This document shows, piece after piece, positions 10,701-19,760 of a stretch of 36,185 bases of DNA (positions within the stretch are counted from its first letter, which is position 1; every line of letters starts with the position of its first letter). The notes under the pieces are model-generated. The model was not told the DNA's origin and made no database searches. It saw nothing but the letters and a program-made list of their open reading frames with translations. Where the stretch lies: NCBI GenBank assembly GCA_001586965.3, contig LUCW03000023.1, positions 47,501 through 83,685 on the forward strand, in the 5' to 3' direction. The translations under genes and the position numbers were made by a program. The stretch comes from Sphaeroforma sirkka (taxonomy: Eukaryota; Opisthokonta; Ichthyosporea; Ichthyophonida).

Positions 10701-11477
10701 CGGAGAATTATATCATAATGTGGCTCTCAAACCTGTTTCAGAACAATTACTCTCAAATTGAGGCATTTATCAGGAGTTGGACATGTTTAGCTTTATGTTG
10801 TACTCTGCATCTCTTGAACAACTCTAGATTCGTATTGTGACTTCCACCTCACAAAATCACAAAACGCTCGTTCTGGATGCAATAATAGCGCACAGATGGG
10901 GAACGAGTTTGGGATATGCGTCGACATCTGACGGGTAATCTGGCGGTGGTCGACATCTGTACCGACCTTGTCGCTCAACTGGTAAGAATATGAATGCTTT
11001 AATCTGTATTTATGTAGCCACTATACGAAGGAAGCGAAAATACTGGTATATGCAATCGTTTTCATCAATAGATCATCTTGTGCTATATCTAATGTTTCCT
11101 CTTTAGATTTTTATAAATGTATTCTCGTTGGTATATGCAATTGATTTTTAAAGGTTTGATTGTACCCAGAAAGCAACTGTTAGTTTTGATACTGGCAGCT
11201 GTATTCAGAACTCGTGGCTAGGCTTGAGTTATTTGCTCGCCATCGCCGAGATGATCTTTTTAAATTCTATCCTATTTCACACACCTGAATATAGCCTGCG
11301 AATCTTGAGGTGACACGCCACCCCACCCTAACGAATACGCACGTGTTGAAATTGACGGACACTGGCGTCACCATCACGCTGAGCCCCGCAACGAGCCACA
11401 TAGCAATGCGAGATGACAACGACACACTCCGACGGCGCATAAAAGCGGTGCTCCTCAAATATCTAAAGGAATACTGA
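1051..11477 (+). CDS. INTS9: Integrator complex subunit 9 (INTS9), 12 exons
   Basis: INTS9 is the catalytically dead metallo-beta-lactamase/beta-CASP partner of the INTS11 endonuclease. In the nucleus the pair cleaves nascent snRNAs and promoter-proximal transcripts. I assign it because exon after exon matches human INTS9 in order: SSVDIILCSNWHSCLALPYI, a TSAGHSLGS stretch, a VHPSGS stretch, VIFAGHPSLRLGD, an EPEY...MDTRMDV stretch, LLNLKDNENLL and a C-terminal LLKYLKEY. Exons, joined in frame: 1051-1728, about 2309-2527, 3329-3447, 4120-4318, 5321-5505, 6441-6548, 7312-7439, 8345-8511, 9304-9447, 10004-10117, 10889-10981, 11295-11477. The product is about 778 residues against 658 in human; the excess is mainly an insertion in exon 1. 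The HxHxDH metal site of active family members is absent, as expected for INTS9. The start is the ATG at 1051 in a strong gccaccATG context. Family identity is very secure. The exon 2 acceptor and exon 3 donor are the least certain boundaries. Confidence 0.93.
1826..2300 (+). repeat. Decayed tandem copies of the exon 1 end and donor in INTS9 intron 1
   Basis: Three imperfect direct repeats follow exon 1. The first (about 1826-1990) keeps a version of the exon from the conserved loop onward and of the donor flank. The second (about 2035-2155) and third (about 2190-2298) keep the GGTTTGTATACGCAATGGAG-like core, the ACTGGCTAGACAG-like end and the following intron bases. Their frames are broken by stops. 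The last copy abuts exon 2. Confidence 0.85.
2309..2527 (+). CDS. INTS9: INTS9 exon 2
   Basis: The exon encodes FSLKHYIQAMPILRALGY through EIYSCG and ends at a consensus gtgagt donor in phase 0. The phase-0 acceptor is either the AG at 2307-2308 or the AG at 2319-2320. I prefer the first because FSLKHYIQAM aligns with EELVNFIERV of human INTS9. The frame is open further upstream, but that sequence belongs to a decayed repeat of exon 1. Confidence 0.8.
3329..3447 (+). CDS. INTS9: INTS9 exon 3
   Basis: The exon follows a CT-rich tract and an AG at 3327-3328. It encodes IVQACVEKIQEVSFNQ, then ISISGVLTLTATSAGHSLGS, matching the human SKIQLVGYSQ...SSGYALGSSNW stretch. A donor at 3448 (gtcggt) gives the phase needed for exon 4 and rebuilds the conserved Trp codon. 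A gtgcaa donor four bases later is possible but would not match exon 4's phase. Confidence 0.8.
3467..3735 (+). repeat. Degenerate tandem repeat at the start of INTS9 intron 3
   Basis: About four units of 55-75 bases repeat a pattern around GGTTACCTCTGAAGC, GATGGGTGAGGG and TATATGTGGTTATATCT (near 3467, 3546, 3600 and 3670). The first unit overlaps the exon 3 donor region. No intact coding frame runs through the copies. Confidence 0.7.
4120..4318 (+). CDS. INTS9: INTS9 exon 4
   Basis: The acceptor is cgccgcag at 4112-4119. The exon encodes KLVYMSATS, then PTCLKHCDALIMTGLSPRDP and MTRILKE, matching the human VSYVSGSS and SLKNSDVLVLTGL region. The donor gtatgt begins at 4319 in phase 0. Degenerate copies of this exon recur in the following intron. 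Confidence 0.88.
4425..5035 (+). repeat. Decayed copies of INTS9 exon 4 in intron 4
   Basis: At 4425-4545 lies a clear copy of the exon 4 segment from ATGTCTAAAGCACTG to GCGGATATTGAAGG. A second partial copy at 4617-4695 begins CCCACATGCCTCAAGCACAG. A third piece near 4981-5021 has CCTCTCAAACAAGTGAC and CGAGTATTGAAGGATGC. All three are diverged and lack a usable frame and donor. Confidence 0.8.
5321..5505 (+). CDS. INTS9: INTS9 exon 5 (beta-CASP region)
   Basis: The acceptor is accacctcag just before 5321. The exon encodes VLETVLTGGSVLFPVHPSGS, then GVPFYVVSPTARASALYANI and FTEW, matching the human beta-CASP stretch NGGNVLVPCYPSGV...VPLYFISPVANSSLEF. The exon ends two bases into the Trp codon, before gtatgg. 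Confidence 0.9.
6283..6330 (+). repeat. Decayed partial copy of INTS9 exon 6 in intron 5
   Basis: The stretch GGGCAGATAAAGTGTACGCA and the bases after it resemble the exon 6 segment GGGCTGACAAGGTGTACACA, about 165 bases upstream of the real exon. The similarity is short, so this copy is less certain than those in introns 1 and 4. Confidence 0.5.
6441..6548 (+). CDS. INTS9: INTS9 exon 6
   Basis: The acceptor is gctattacag. The first base completes the Trp codon from exon 5, then LNQHRADKVYTPEYPFEWDK and LIRAQRLTFISDIND follow, matching human [20 protein letters not shown]. The donor gtatgt starts at 6549. A 13-base G run lies about 30 bases into the intron. Confidence 0.88.
7312..7439 (+). 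CDS. INTS9: INTS9 exon 7
   Basis: The acceptor is acatcacag. The exon encodes KAENLFRKPCVIFAGHPSLR, then LGDGVAFVREMGQDPRNLVV and CT, matching human [20 protein letters not shown]. It ends one base into the next Glu codon at a gtaggt donor. Confidence 0.92.
8345..8511 (+). CDS. INTS9: INTS9 exon 8
   Basis: The acceptor is aatattctag. With the G of exon 7 it reads EPEYAHSTVLDPFRPLGC, then MDTRMDVREASELLAKY and LLLLPDVFSPDK. This matches human [20 protein letters not shown] and IDTRLNFIQVSKLLKE. The donor is a consensus gtgagt at 8512 in phase 0. Confidence 0.92.
9304..9447 (+). CDS. INTS9: INTS9 exon 9
   Basis: The acceptor is cacactcacag. The exon encodes ATSYTTDRRPILSVEVNR and ends ISVSKPFRAAAISND at a gtgagt donor. 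Similarity to human is weaker here; only the last third aligns, with LALPFKRRYEKIEIMPE. The 5' boundary therefore rests on phase and splice signals more than on homology. Confidence 0.72.
10004..10117 (+). CDS. INTS9: INTS9 exon 10
   Basis: The acceptor is ctgtatctag. The exon encodes LAALTKPVAVGNGNHFAPVS, then GLLNLKDNENLLVVDTVP, matching human [20 protein letters not shown]...LHTKDNKHLLQ. The donor is gtatgt at 10118 in phase 0. Confidence 0.9.
10889..10981 (+). CDS. INTS9: INTS9 exon 11
   Basis: The acceptor is the TAG at 10886-10888; that TAG is an in-frame stop that closes the frame upstream. The exon encodes RTDGERVWDMRRHLTGNLAV, then VDICTDLVAQL. This aligns with [20 protein letters not shown] of human INTS9, in the C-terminal domain that contacts INTS11. 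The donor is gtaaga at 10982. Confidence 0.85.
11295..11477 (+). CDS. INTS9: INTS9 exon 12 (C-terminus)
   Basis: The acceptor TAG at 11292-11294 is followed by PANLEVTRHPTLTNTHVLKL, then TDTGVTITLSPATSHIAMRD and LRRRIKAVLLKYLKEY, and a TGA stop at 11475-11477. The ending matches human DEMLRVRLRDLVLKFLQKF in position and character. No canonical AATAAA is visible in the first 100 bases after the stop. Confidence 0.9.
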   Translation, partial: PANLEVTRHPTLTNTHVLKLTDTGVTITLSPATSHIAMRDDNDTLRRRIKAVLLKYLKEY

Positions 11478-12180
11478 TTTTATGTGGATGTAATGATAGC
11501 TATGAATTAAATTAGGCCACACTGTATATGCTTATCTCGGCTATCAGTAAAGCATATTTCAAAGACTCTAGACAAGTGTAAAAAGATTTATTTCAAACCA
11601 TCGGACGCGTGCTCCACGGACCCCTGTGCGAGAGATTCCTACCATAGAGTCAATATCACAAATACCCAAAATGAGGGATTAGCCACTGATACATGCTTCA
11701 GTGAAAAATATATATATATTCATCTATACTGACAACGTGCAGAATTTACTAATTCCTGGGAGCTAGGAGTTGTACGCTATGTTATTTATTTCGTACCAAT
11801 AACTCCTTCACTAATAAGTGATTATCTACACTACTGCGAGTGTTGCTCACTAGTGGCTTATCACACCGATGAATATTGACGCTACGAAAGAATTTAAATT
11901 TTCAAGTAAACATTGCGTGCTATTAGGCCTGTCTAAAAGCAACCACTTATGTATTAGTATGGTTGCAATACAATACCACTAGAGGAAAAGCAATATATGA
12001 ACCTAACTGTTTTCATTTTAAACTCGTAAAATCGCAGTGTGTATCCATAATCCTGATTTCTCGAATTGAAACAACAGCGCTAGATTGAAACGTAAATAAA
12101 TACCGCAGCACGTGTTTATCAAGTGACAAAATTTCATATATTTCAGTTGTATATATAACTACTTTGAAAACATTGTTCAG
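11478..12180. other. Intergenic stretch between INTS9 and tRNA-Gly
   Basis: This AT-rich stretch has no coding frame I can support. It presumably includes the INTS9 3' UTR. Nothing else is recognisable. Confidence 0.6.
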
Positions 12181-12251
12181 AACCTAGTGGTTTAGTGGTA
12201 TAATTGCCCCCTGCCACGGGGTAGACCCGGATTCGATTTCCGGCTAGGTGA
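12181..12251 (+). tRNA. tRNA-Gly (anticodon GCC)
   Basis: The sequence folds as a tRNA. The acceptor strand AACCTAG faces CTAGGTG, with only the outermost pair mismatched. The D arm is GTTTAGTGGTATAAT, the anticodon stem is CCCC/GGGG around CTGCCAC, and the T arm is CCGGATTCGATTTCCGG. The loop places GCC at the anticodon positions. The internal promoter boxes A (TGGTTTAGTGG) and B (GGATTCGATTTCC) are intact. An eight-base T run directly follows and serves as the RNA polymerase III terminator. No intron is present. Confidence 0.92.
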
Positions 12252-12252
12252 A

Positions 12253-12260
12253 TTTTTTTT
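12253..12260 (+). terminator. Pol III terminator of tRNA-Gly
   Basis: A run of eight T residues directly follows the discriminator base of the tRNA. Confidence 0.85.
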
Positions 12261-12335
12261 ATCTGTCTTTTTCTCTTTTGTGTATAAATAGCGTTAGCAT
12301 GTGGTAACTTTTGGAAGACTAATCTTCCCACTCTT

Positions 12336-12435
12336 AAGCCTGGGACGATTGAAACCTATCTGCCGTATATTCCAATAGGAAAAAAATGCCTAGTTCACAA
12401 TATCGGCTAGGTGACTGTTTTTTATCTGTCCATAT
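12336..12435 (+). repeat. Dispersed repeat, copy 1, with tRNA-Gly 3' end fragment
   Basis: AAGCCTGGGACGATTG, ACCTATCT and GCCTAGTTCACAATATC recur in diverged form at 14529-14605. This copy ends with CGGCTAGGTGA, then a T run and ATCTGTC, which duplicates the 3' end and downstream flank of the tRNA-Gly gene at 12241-12270. Confidence 0.6.
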
Positions 12436-13850
12436 TCCTCCTCTTGATACAAAGTATTCAATTCGAATCATAGCCTCCTCAAAAAAACAAATATGAAGCG
12501 GACGAGATTGCGTCATGGTTGCAACAATGGTACACTGGTCTTTTTTACTCTGATAAGAATGAGAATGAGGATAAAGAAACGGGTTCAAACAATTCTAATG
12601 ACAGCGACAATGTTACTGGTAGTGGTTCATAAGACAATTCAGAAGTGAATAGCATTCAGTACAATACAGGGTTGTAGCACAGATGTCTTAAGCGACAACT
12701 TCCTGTTTGCATTTAGCAACATATAAAGGTGTATGTGTCTCGATTTCAAGTTAATCTAATTATGTTCATATATATTAATAACGAATTAGGATATGTGTAA
12801 CTTCGCTCTATTTTGTGTACAGTGTTTTAGGATGCTGAAATATACCAGTTCATCAACGAGCTTCTAGGACTCGATATTGCAGCAGGAGCTACCGCAACTG
12901 AAAATCTCATAGTGATGATGTACAAACGGGCACATTGAGCAATCAGAACGAAGATCGAGACAACACAGACGAATAGACTGTAGAAGAGGACGAATTCACG
13001 TTGTCACACACTCACCGCAGTTTGGCGAAATGTATTACATATGTTTGTTACGCTGGACATGTAATATGCGTTGCCGGATAGGATCAATAATGATTAGTTT
13101 CTGCGTGGCTAGATCAATGGCGGGTGGCAACTACCACTTGGCTATTATTGCATACTTATACTCACAACGAACTCTCCTCATAAGAACGATGTATGACATA
13201 TGTAGAAACGACGACCAGCGTCACAACCGCGAACTATTCCAAATTCTCTTTGAGGGGCTGCAGACTAAGACAAATGAAGTCGAGCGCACACAAGCAAATT
13301 TCTTACATTGACGGTGGGATCACTTGTGTCATAATTAAGGGAATAATCTGGCTATCGTACCGGCGCTGGACAAGACGTTGCCAAATATGCCGTATATGCT
13401 ACGTATAAGCTGCTGAATGATTTTTTAATTGGTTGTGTTGTCTGCCAGGCAAAGTGCTCGATAGCGAGGACTGATTAATAGCAACTGTAAACACAGCTGG
13501 AGAGGAAAATATATCGAGGCATTTAATGGTTGAGTGTTCCTGTATTTTTATAGCTCATCTAGATAGGAAGGGCTTAATATGACCGTCGCGTTCAGTAGCT
13601 GTGCTGGCAGGTTTATTGCTTAATATTGTTGGATGTACTACCAACGACAAGCTACCTTTGAAACAGTTCAACGAATCCGCTAGCGCAAGTAGTATTGGAA
13701 TGAAAGTAATTCATTCACTTATGACGCATAGGATAAGTACATGTGGAGCGCTTCAACCTTTGAGCAGGTTTGCATTGCATGCAATAAGGATGGAAATTGA
13801 AATATTTTCTCTCACCTACTGAATACATTATACAATATCGCTTGTAATAG
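12436..13850. other. Unassigned stretch with broken coding remnants
   Basis: No intact gene is visible. Short open pieces look like former coding sequence: near 12837 a segment reads YQFINELLGLDIAAGATATE, and 13030-13311 has an open frame ending NRELFQILFEGLQTKTNEVE plus nine residues. Stops and frame changes separate them, and I cannot name a family. They could be the remains of a retroelement gag or of a host gene. Confidence 0.3.
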
Positions 13851-14273
13851 TATGTCGCTAGTGCTGAACAGAAAGAATGCAGCGACAATAGTGACGTTAA
13901 GCAAAGTGAACCCCAACAAAAAGAAGGACAGCCCACGTCACTGATCAGCACTGAACATTCAACACTCTCCATCGATAACTCGGTCAAGTGGACATCTGAG
14001 AAATGTAAAGATATTCTAGGAAGTGTAAGTACGCCCTTGGGTGGTGACATTGATATGCTTCGCAAACGCTGTCTACTTCTCAGATACTTACAGAGTCACG
14101 GTATCGGAAGGGTACTTGGGCTGAATACTGGTGAGACACGACAACTTTTTAAACAACTTTACCTCGCACAAGGCACCAAAGTGAAAATGATGGAACGCAT
14201 AGGGAGAACTCTGTTGAGCCCAGTGGCCCGACAACAGGACGATGCGATTATAGCAGCTATTCGAGAGGGTTAA
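13851..14273 (+). pseudogene. Unrecognised open frame (141 codons including stop), possible exon or element remnant
   Basis: The frame is open from a TAG at 13848-13850, which could serve as a splice acceptor, to a TAA at 14271. The first half is polar (Glu, Gln, Ser, Asn rich). The second half, from VKWTSEKCKDILGS onward, is ordered and basic, with LRYLQSHGIGRVLGLNTG and KVKMMERIGRTLL. Heptad-like leucine spacing suggests helices. No ATG begins the frame, so it is either an internal exon or a fragment. I do not recognise the family. Nearby broken pieces upstream have similar character, which favours a decayed element, but a host gene is not excluded. Confidence 0.35.
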
Positions 14274-14528
14274 GCATACACAAAGAACCAAGAGATAGCG
14301 CGATATATACAATAACGTAGCGAAAACTAATTTGCTTGTGTGTGTGTTTGATTGATATTGTACTAAGTTTGCAGCATACTGATCTGCGTCAATTAATTTT
14401 TTTCGTCTCCAAAACCTGTATGCCAGAAACATGATGCCAGGCTTGTTCAATCAAGGAGGCTATGTTCAAACAACCATATTTATCATATGGTAACATTTCT
14501 TTTGAGTCTAACCCTCGCACTTAGGGTT

Positions 14529-14605
14529 CAAGCCTGGGACGAGTGGGACCTATCTACTCTATAGTGCACACGTGGAAGAAACTTCGCCTAGTTCTCAATA
14601 TCAGG
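14529..14605 (+). repeat. Dispersed repeat, copy 2
   Basis: TTCAAGCCTGGGACGAGTGG, ACCTATCT, GCCTAGTTCTCAATATC match the copy at 12336-12410 with several changes. Nothing else is recognisable from 14274 to 15270. Confidence 0.55.
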
Positions 14606-15270
14606 TTTATTTTACTACAGGTAGACTGATTTTTCTAAATGAACCCAATCATAGTTTATATGTTCCAATATCTTTCAATCGAGATATTAAAATTTATATA
14701 AATTTAAATTTTATATACAATATGCAATGCAAGCAATAATGCCGGAAAGTATTGCATTTCTAAATAGGCAGTGGAAAGGATATGCACATTGCGCTCAAGT
14801 GTCCTGCCGTTTCTAGAAGTAGTTGATAGGTAGTTCAGATCAATATTCGCAAATCAGGTTTTTCGCTTCTACCGATTTTACCCAACGATGTACACTGGGT
14901 CTCTCCGGATATCTGAGTTAAGCAGTTTCTCTATAGCCTAAACCGGATCATAGTCTTTATAGTGAGTTATATTTGTTTCATATTGAACGTGACAGTCAGC
15001 ATTGCCTCACAGCTCAGTAGCTGGATACACAGGAGCTAATAAGATGCCGACAAATAATTTTTTTGTTGCAGATCGGATGTAACCGTATTGAGGATTGCTT
15101 GACGTGCGTCGACGAGCTGGAGTTTGTATGTAGGGGTACGAATTTCGATAATAGTACTATAATACATATGGGATATATTCTATACAGACGCGAGCATCTT
15201 TCAACTCATCTACCCAATTAGTGGACGTATTTGAGCCTGACCAATATCGATTGAGATTTGATCATCAGAC

Positions 15271-15424
15271 AAAACTAAGCAGATGCCAGTCTGATTTCGA
15301 TCATCATAACATATAGCTGGATTGTCTATTATAGCACGATGGTTGAAAATGAGCAGATAGCAGTCTGATTTCGACGATAGTCAACATAGCATATGACTTG
15401 CTTGTTTGTTATGGTACGATAGTG
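15271..15424 (+). repeat. Two-unit tandem repeat, about 75 bp each
   Basis: Units 15271-15345 and 15346-15424 share GCAGAT, CAGTCTGATTTCGA and TTGT, with ATAGCACGATGGT and ATGGTACGATAGT at their ends. The stretch from 15425 to 16119 shows no gene I can support. Confidence 0.75.
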
Positions 15425-16119
15425 ATGTGTTTGTATCCCACTAATGTAGAAACCGTATCTTTCAAACCCAGAGTATCGTGCAAGAGCATATTCATACTCC
15501 GCTGACTAACAGGTTATCTCTGTCAACATCGAGTGGGACGTGGTTGTATCGACGTTCGTAAGCTAATTATACTCAGGTTAGCATGAAATATAATACGCAA
15601 ACTTCGGACTCAAAGTGAGATACGTTAATTTCGACTTTATGGTCGAAGTTTGGGCTTCTAACTCATTGTCACAATAAATTTCGTTCGGTTGACCCACTAT
15701 CGATTCAAATTTACCAAATTAAAACGAATCGAATTGAATACACGTCAAACCGTCCATTTCATAGATACCTATATTATGATGGCTATAACAGAGCAAGCTT
15801 GACAATAGATAGTATTGTGTGTATTTTCCTCTGTATATAGATGTAAGTACAAATTCATATATTATAAACTATAATAAAGAAGAACTCTTTCAGAATAGAT
15901 ACCCAACTTCTAGTTTATTTGACCACTACAACCCAATGTCGATTGAAGACTATCTACCCACACACAAAAAAATCGTCTTTAGGATCTTCTCTCCCCCGAG
16001 AAATCTGATGTAATTTGTCGTCATATCTCACTATGTCCCAAAGCCAGTTATTTCACATGTATAACACAGAGTTCAGAAGCTCCCTATCCTATTACAAATG
16101 TACAAGTATCAGGGCCGGG

Positions 16120-16752
16120 CTTTATACGGAAAGTAGGTAGGGGCGACTGTTTATTCTTAACTTCGGCCTGTAGCTAGCGAACTTTGCCCAGACTTCAACC
16201 TAGAGGGCAGAGACATGCATGTCTACTAGGCAACATGATATTAAGGTAGAGAAGACGTTAATACCAGTTCTGGTACTTATAAAAAATCGAAGATGTTTGG
16301 CCCAAAAAAAATATGGGAGGGCTTCCCTGAAACATATATATGCTTCGGAGCACCCTTGCAAATAACTGTTATAGCTGCGAAGACAAGCTGGGGGTCCCAA
16401 AACTGCGAATGCAATAGAACTAAGACAATAAGTGTAATTGTTTAACAAATAATATATGTGAAACAAAGACAGTTCAGTATCTCGTGGATAGTATAGTGGC
16501 TAGTATCTCCGCCTGTCACGCGGAAGACCCGGGTTCAATTCCCGGTTCGCGAATTTTGTTAATTATTTTTTTCTTCTAATTTTGGACTATTGTATTCTGT
16601 ATGTATATCACGGAAACATCCATATACAATACTGGGCCACCATAAATCGTCGAATGTGATCAGCGGGTTTTCTTTATATTAACAATCATAGATAGTGCTT
16701 CTGCACATAAATGGGCAATCCGTGCTGTATTGTAGTGTTCTCTTTATCAGTA
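16120..16752 (+). repeat. tRNA-Asp-bearing duplicated block, copy 1
   Basis: This 633-bp block recurs at 25228-25858 in the same orientation with only a handful of substitutions and small indels. The flanks differ completely on both sides. The tRNA-Asp gene lies in its second half. No terminal inverted repeats or target duplications are visible at the edges. Confidence 0.95.
16482..16553 (+). tRNA. tRNA-Asp (anticodon GTC), copy 1
   Basis: The acceptor strand TCGTGGA pairs with TTCGCGA through seven pairs, including two G-U pairs. The D arm is GTATAGTGGCTAGTATC, the anticodon stem TCCGC/GCGGA surrounds CTGTCAC, and the T arm is CCGGGTTCAATTCCCGG. The anticodon GTC reads Asp codons. A and B boxes are intact, and a TTTT run follows at 16555. 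An identical copy lies at 25587-25658. Confidence 0.93.
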
Positions 16753-16854
16753 GGCGAGATCTACGAAGTATTCGATCCTTCATTAGCCTGATATTTAGTG
16801 CATATAACAATAATAAAAGATTATGATTGCCATTCCCATGTTCTCTTCAAAACT

Positions 16855-17200
16855 GCTAAAGTGTGCCCAAATTCAATTGAACAACTTACAAGGGCGTTAT
16901 CGTCAATACCCTGTCGTCTATGATCATCACTGATGCTGCGCTTCAGAAACTAATTTATTGGCTGAACCTATCGATGGTTTAGCTGTACAGTCCTGCTCTT
17001 AGTGTATAGATAGTTTATTACCCTTAACCCCGAAATATTAAACCCATGGCACCCTAAACCCCTAAAGCCAAATGGGTAGCAAAAATATTTCAACTCTACT
17101 TCTTTATAATACATGTCCCAACAAAGGACAGTCAAATGGCAGATAAATTGTCGCGTCTACATGAAGATACATTAGATACTAAAAGAGTGGAGTACTCCTG
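16855..17200 (+). pseudogene. Retroelement pol relic, repeat copy A (RNase H end)
   Basis: The segment ends with a frame reading MADKLSRLHEDT, which resembles the ADxLSRL motif that closes the RNase H domain of Ty3/gypsy elements. It is a diverged copy of 17898-18225. Stops break the rest of the frame, and no complete domain remains. Confidence 0.5.
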
Positions 17201-17344
17201 AAAAAGCCACTTCGAATTGTGTTTTGTTCACAATTAACAGGCAATGGTGTGGTTGTATACGAGCAAAGCAGAGTTTAGACTCATAAAAAGTATATATTAT
17301 TCTACATATACATTCACGTAGCTTGGATGTTCAATATTCACATT

Positions 17345-17830
17345 GCACACAATTATTTCATTTCATACGTACAAAAGTGAAAAACATTTAAGCTCCTGTC
17401 CAGAATTTGGCAACCAACTGGGATACAGTTGGCAGCACAACTTTCGCAGCGGAAGCATCTCATTTCGAGGACGCCATAACAGCTGCGAAGGAAACAAAAG
17501 AGGAGGCAGAATTAACATCATGCTTATGAGAGTAGGCATCTATGATCAGCAGCCCGAGCGTCGCATACCTCTGGTTAACTCAGAGCTCAGAAAGAGTTAC
17601 GACTAGGCCATCAATGCGTGTGGTGATGACGAGGAGGACGCAGTATTTCAAATCAGTCATTACATTGGCGAGCTATGAATGATGCGTTCATACTCAGGTG
17701 ATACGGTCAATGAACCAGCATTATCTGAACTACTGAAGATCTCGGAATTTCCGAAGTTAGCGAGAGATCCTTCCTTCAAAATAGACAATTGTGAAGACCG
17801 TTACTATGCAATGCAGAGACCTGTTCTTAG
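17345..17830 (+). pseudogene. Unassigned coding remnants between relic repeats
   Basis: One frame near 17420 reads WDTVGSTTFAAEASHFEDAI, then AAKETKEEAEL, before stops. Another near 17690 reads NEPALSELLKISEFPKLARD. These look like former coding sequence of the surrounding relic element, but I cannot name the domain. Confidence 0.3.
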
Positions 17831-17897
17831 TCTATGCCGCTATGTCAATGTCCAGCGCTCGTGAGATATCTATTCAATTCCACTGATGCAACTGAGA

Positions 17898-18225
17898 AGA
17901 CCAAGGTTCAATTGAACAGACCACAAGAGCATTATCGTCAATACCCTATTGTCTTCGATCATTATCAACGCTGCGCTTCGGAAAGTAAATTTTTGGCTGG
18001 ACCTGCCGATGGGTTGGTTAGATGTGCAGTCATGCTATTAGTATACATATAGTTTATTATCCTTGAACCCCTGAATATAAAAACCATAGCACCCTAAAAC
18101 CCTGAAGCCAAATGGGTGGTGAAAATATTCCATCACCACTGCTACATGACCCAGACAAGGACAACCAAAAGGTGGATTAATTGTTGCGTCTATATGAAGA
18201 TGCAGTCAATACCAAACCGCCAGAG
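17898..18225 (+). pseudogene. Retroelement pol relic, repeat copy B
   Basis: This is the diverged partner of 16855-17200; it shares TTCAATTGAACA, CATTATCGTCAATACCCT, AAGCCAAATGGGT and the end of the RNase H motif, here spoiled by a stop. The two copies are about 1.04 kb apart in direct orientation. Confidence 0.5.
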
Positions 18226-18869
18226 GTGTTAATAATCGCAAACAGAACGACACACAAAAGCCAATAGTACACTACCTTGAAAATAAACACGACATTAACC
18301 AGATCGAAAATAGATTGCAAGTTACATTCCGGAATTCTACAGCCGAAAGACAGTTTGGCAAATCCACAGTATAGCTGTTTATATCGGCACACAATGAAGA
18401 CACATATAAATAATAAACAAAAATACAGAATGCGTTACTACTAAAGTATGCACAGGAAAAAAATGCAATGACAATTCCACTTTGAGAGCTCGTACCGGAT
18501 GTCCTTGACAAAGTCATGAAAGAAACAACCATCATCACGATATGTGTACTATACTACCCAAATGCAATGTGATTCCCTAACTTTGCTAGAAGAAGACTCA
18601 ATGCTAGTGAAAACACACAAACAACTTGTTTTAGCTAAAGGCGATATAGTACGAGGCAAACCCCATGGGGCATCACATTAGTAGCAAATATATACACTAA
18701 ATCTCCATACGAAAACTCCATACCTTGACACACGGCATGAACAACCAGTCATACATGTCGCAGTATAACAAACAGTATATACCTGGGACCAGCCATGTGG
18801 CGCGAATTCAGACCATCGAGCAATACCGCAATCTGGGACACTATACACCAAAGAAGAGAGTAAAGAAAC

Positions 18870-19760
18870 TGTAAGCCGATGTGCAAGACTGGCCACATGT
18901 TCAAAATCATGTGCACAATTACATCGAAGGCTGTGTATCACGTCTCAAGATAAAAATAAACAAAAAAGGGCTTCCATTCTTTTCAATCAATTTCAGCCGT
19001 ATCTCCAGACGATAAAGTTCGGCTGGACGCCATATGCACACTACTAAACTCAAGTAAGGGCAACGCTTGTGTGTTAGTTTGGCTGAATGTACACCCGTCA
19101 TACATCATACTGTACTCAGACCAAGGATGGACAAATCAGCAGCTACTGTAGCAAGAATGCTAGTACCAATATTGTGAGGACATGGATTTCCACAAATCAT
19201 ACAGCTGAATACGTCATGACATACTTGCCATTGTCATTGCACAACTACCGATACTATATATATTCTCACGCCCATACCAGCCTAAAGTCTCAGACGCAAA
19301 CAAGCGACCACGTATAGACTTCATACTAATGTTACAAAAATACGTTGAACAAAACCTAGACAGCTGGGTTTCACGACTCCCATTTGTACAAATGGGTCAC
19401 AATCTGCGTTGGCCAAGAACCCATAGATCACCGTGACTTGATGTGTTTCTTTGGACGCAGACAAAACCAACTGACGTATTGCAATACAATAGTGAACACA
19501 CCAGGCATAACAGTATTATGCAAACAGCGACTGACGAATCTAGAAGAGTCGATCAGACCGCAACTAATATTCAAATCCGTGCAAAATATGACCGAAAATA
19601 TCAAAAAAAAATAGTATAGTATGTACATTCCCAGGAAGGGGACTTTATAATGGTCAGCTACCAATACAAAGGGAAGAAAGAAAAAATGACAGCACCATAT
19701 TGCGACCATACATGATAGTAACAGGGAGGGCAACGGGTATTTTGTCTTTGAACTTGATGA
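18870..19760 (+). pseudogene. Decayed integrase of an LTR retrotransposon
   Basis: Pieces appear in the order expected of a retroviral-type integrase. Near 18879 a zinc-domain-like segment reads DVQDWPHVQNHVHNYIEGC. Near 19110 SDQGWTNQQLL sits where the second catalytic Asp (SDNG-type) belongs. Near 19336 YVEQNLDSWVSRLPFVQMG resembles the W..LLPFVEFAYN region. Near 19580 RAKYDRKYQKK is followed by EGDFIMV, as in the K..GDLVLV tail. Stops and frameshifts lie between them, so it cannot encode an enzyme. It is much more decayed than the element at 28700-36185. Confidence 0.6.

Noticed and set aside
16200..16466. 88-residue - strand open frame repeated at 25308-25571
   Set aside because: It appears twice only because the tRNA-Asp block is duplicated. 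Composition and context give no sign of a protein, and a small indel changes its length between copies without frame conservation pressure.
17030..17080. Telomeric repeats in the relic copies
   Set aside because: Only single ACCCTAAA-type strings occur, with no tandem array, unlike at 22785.
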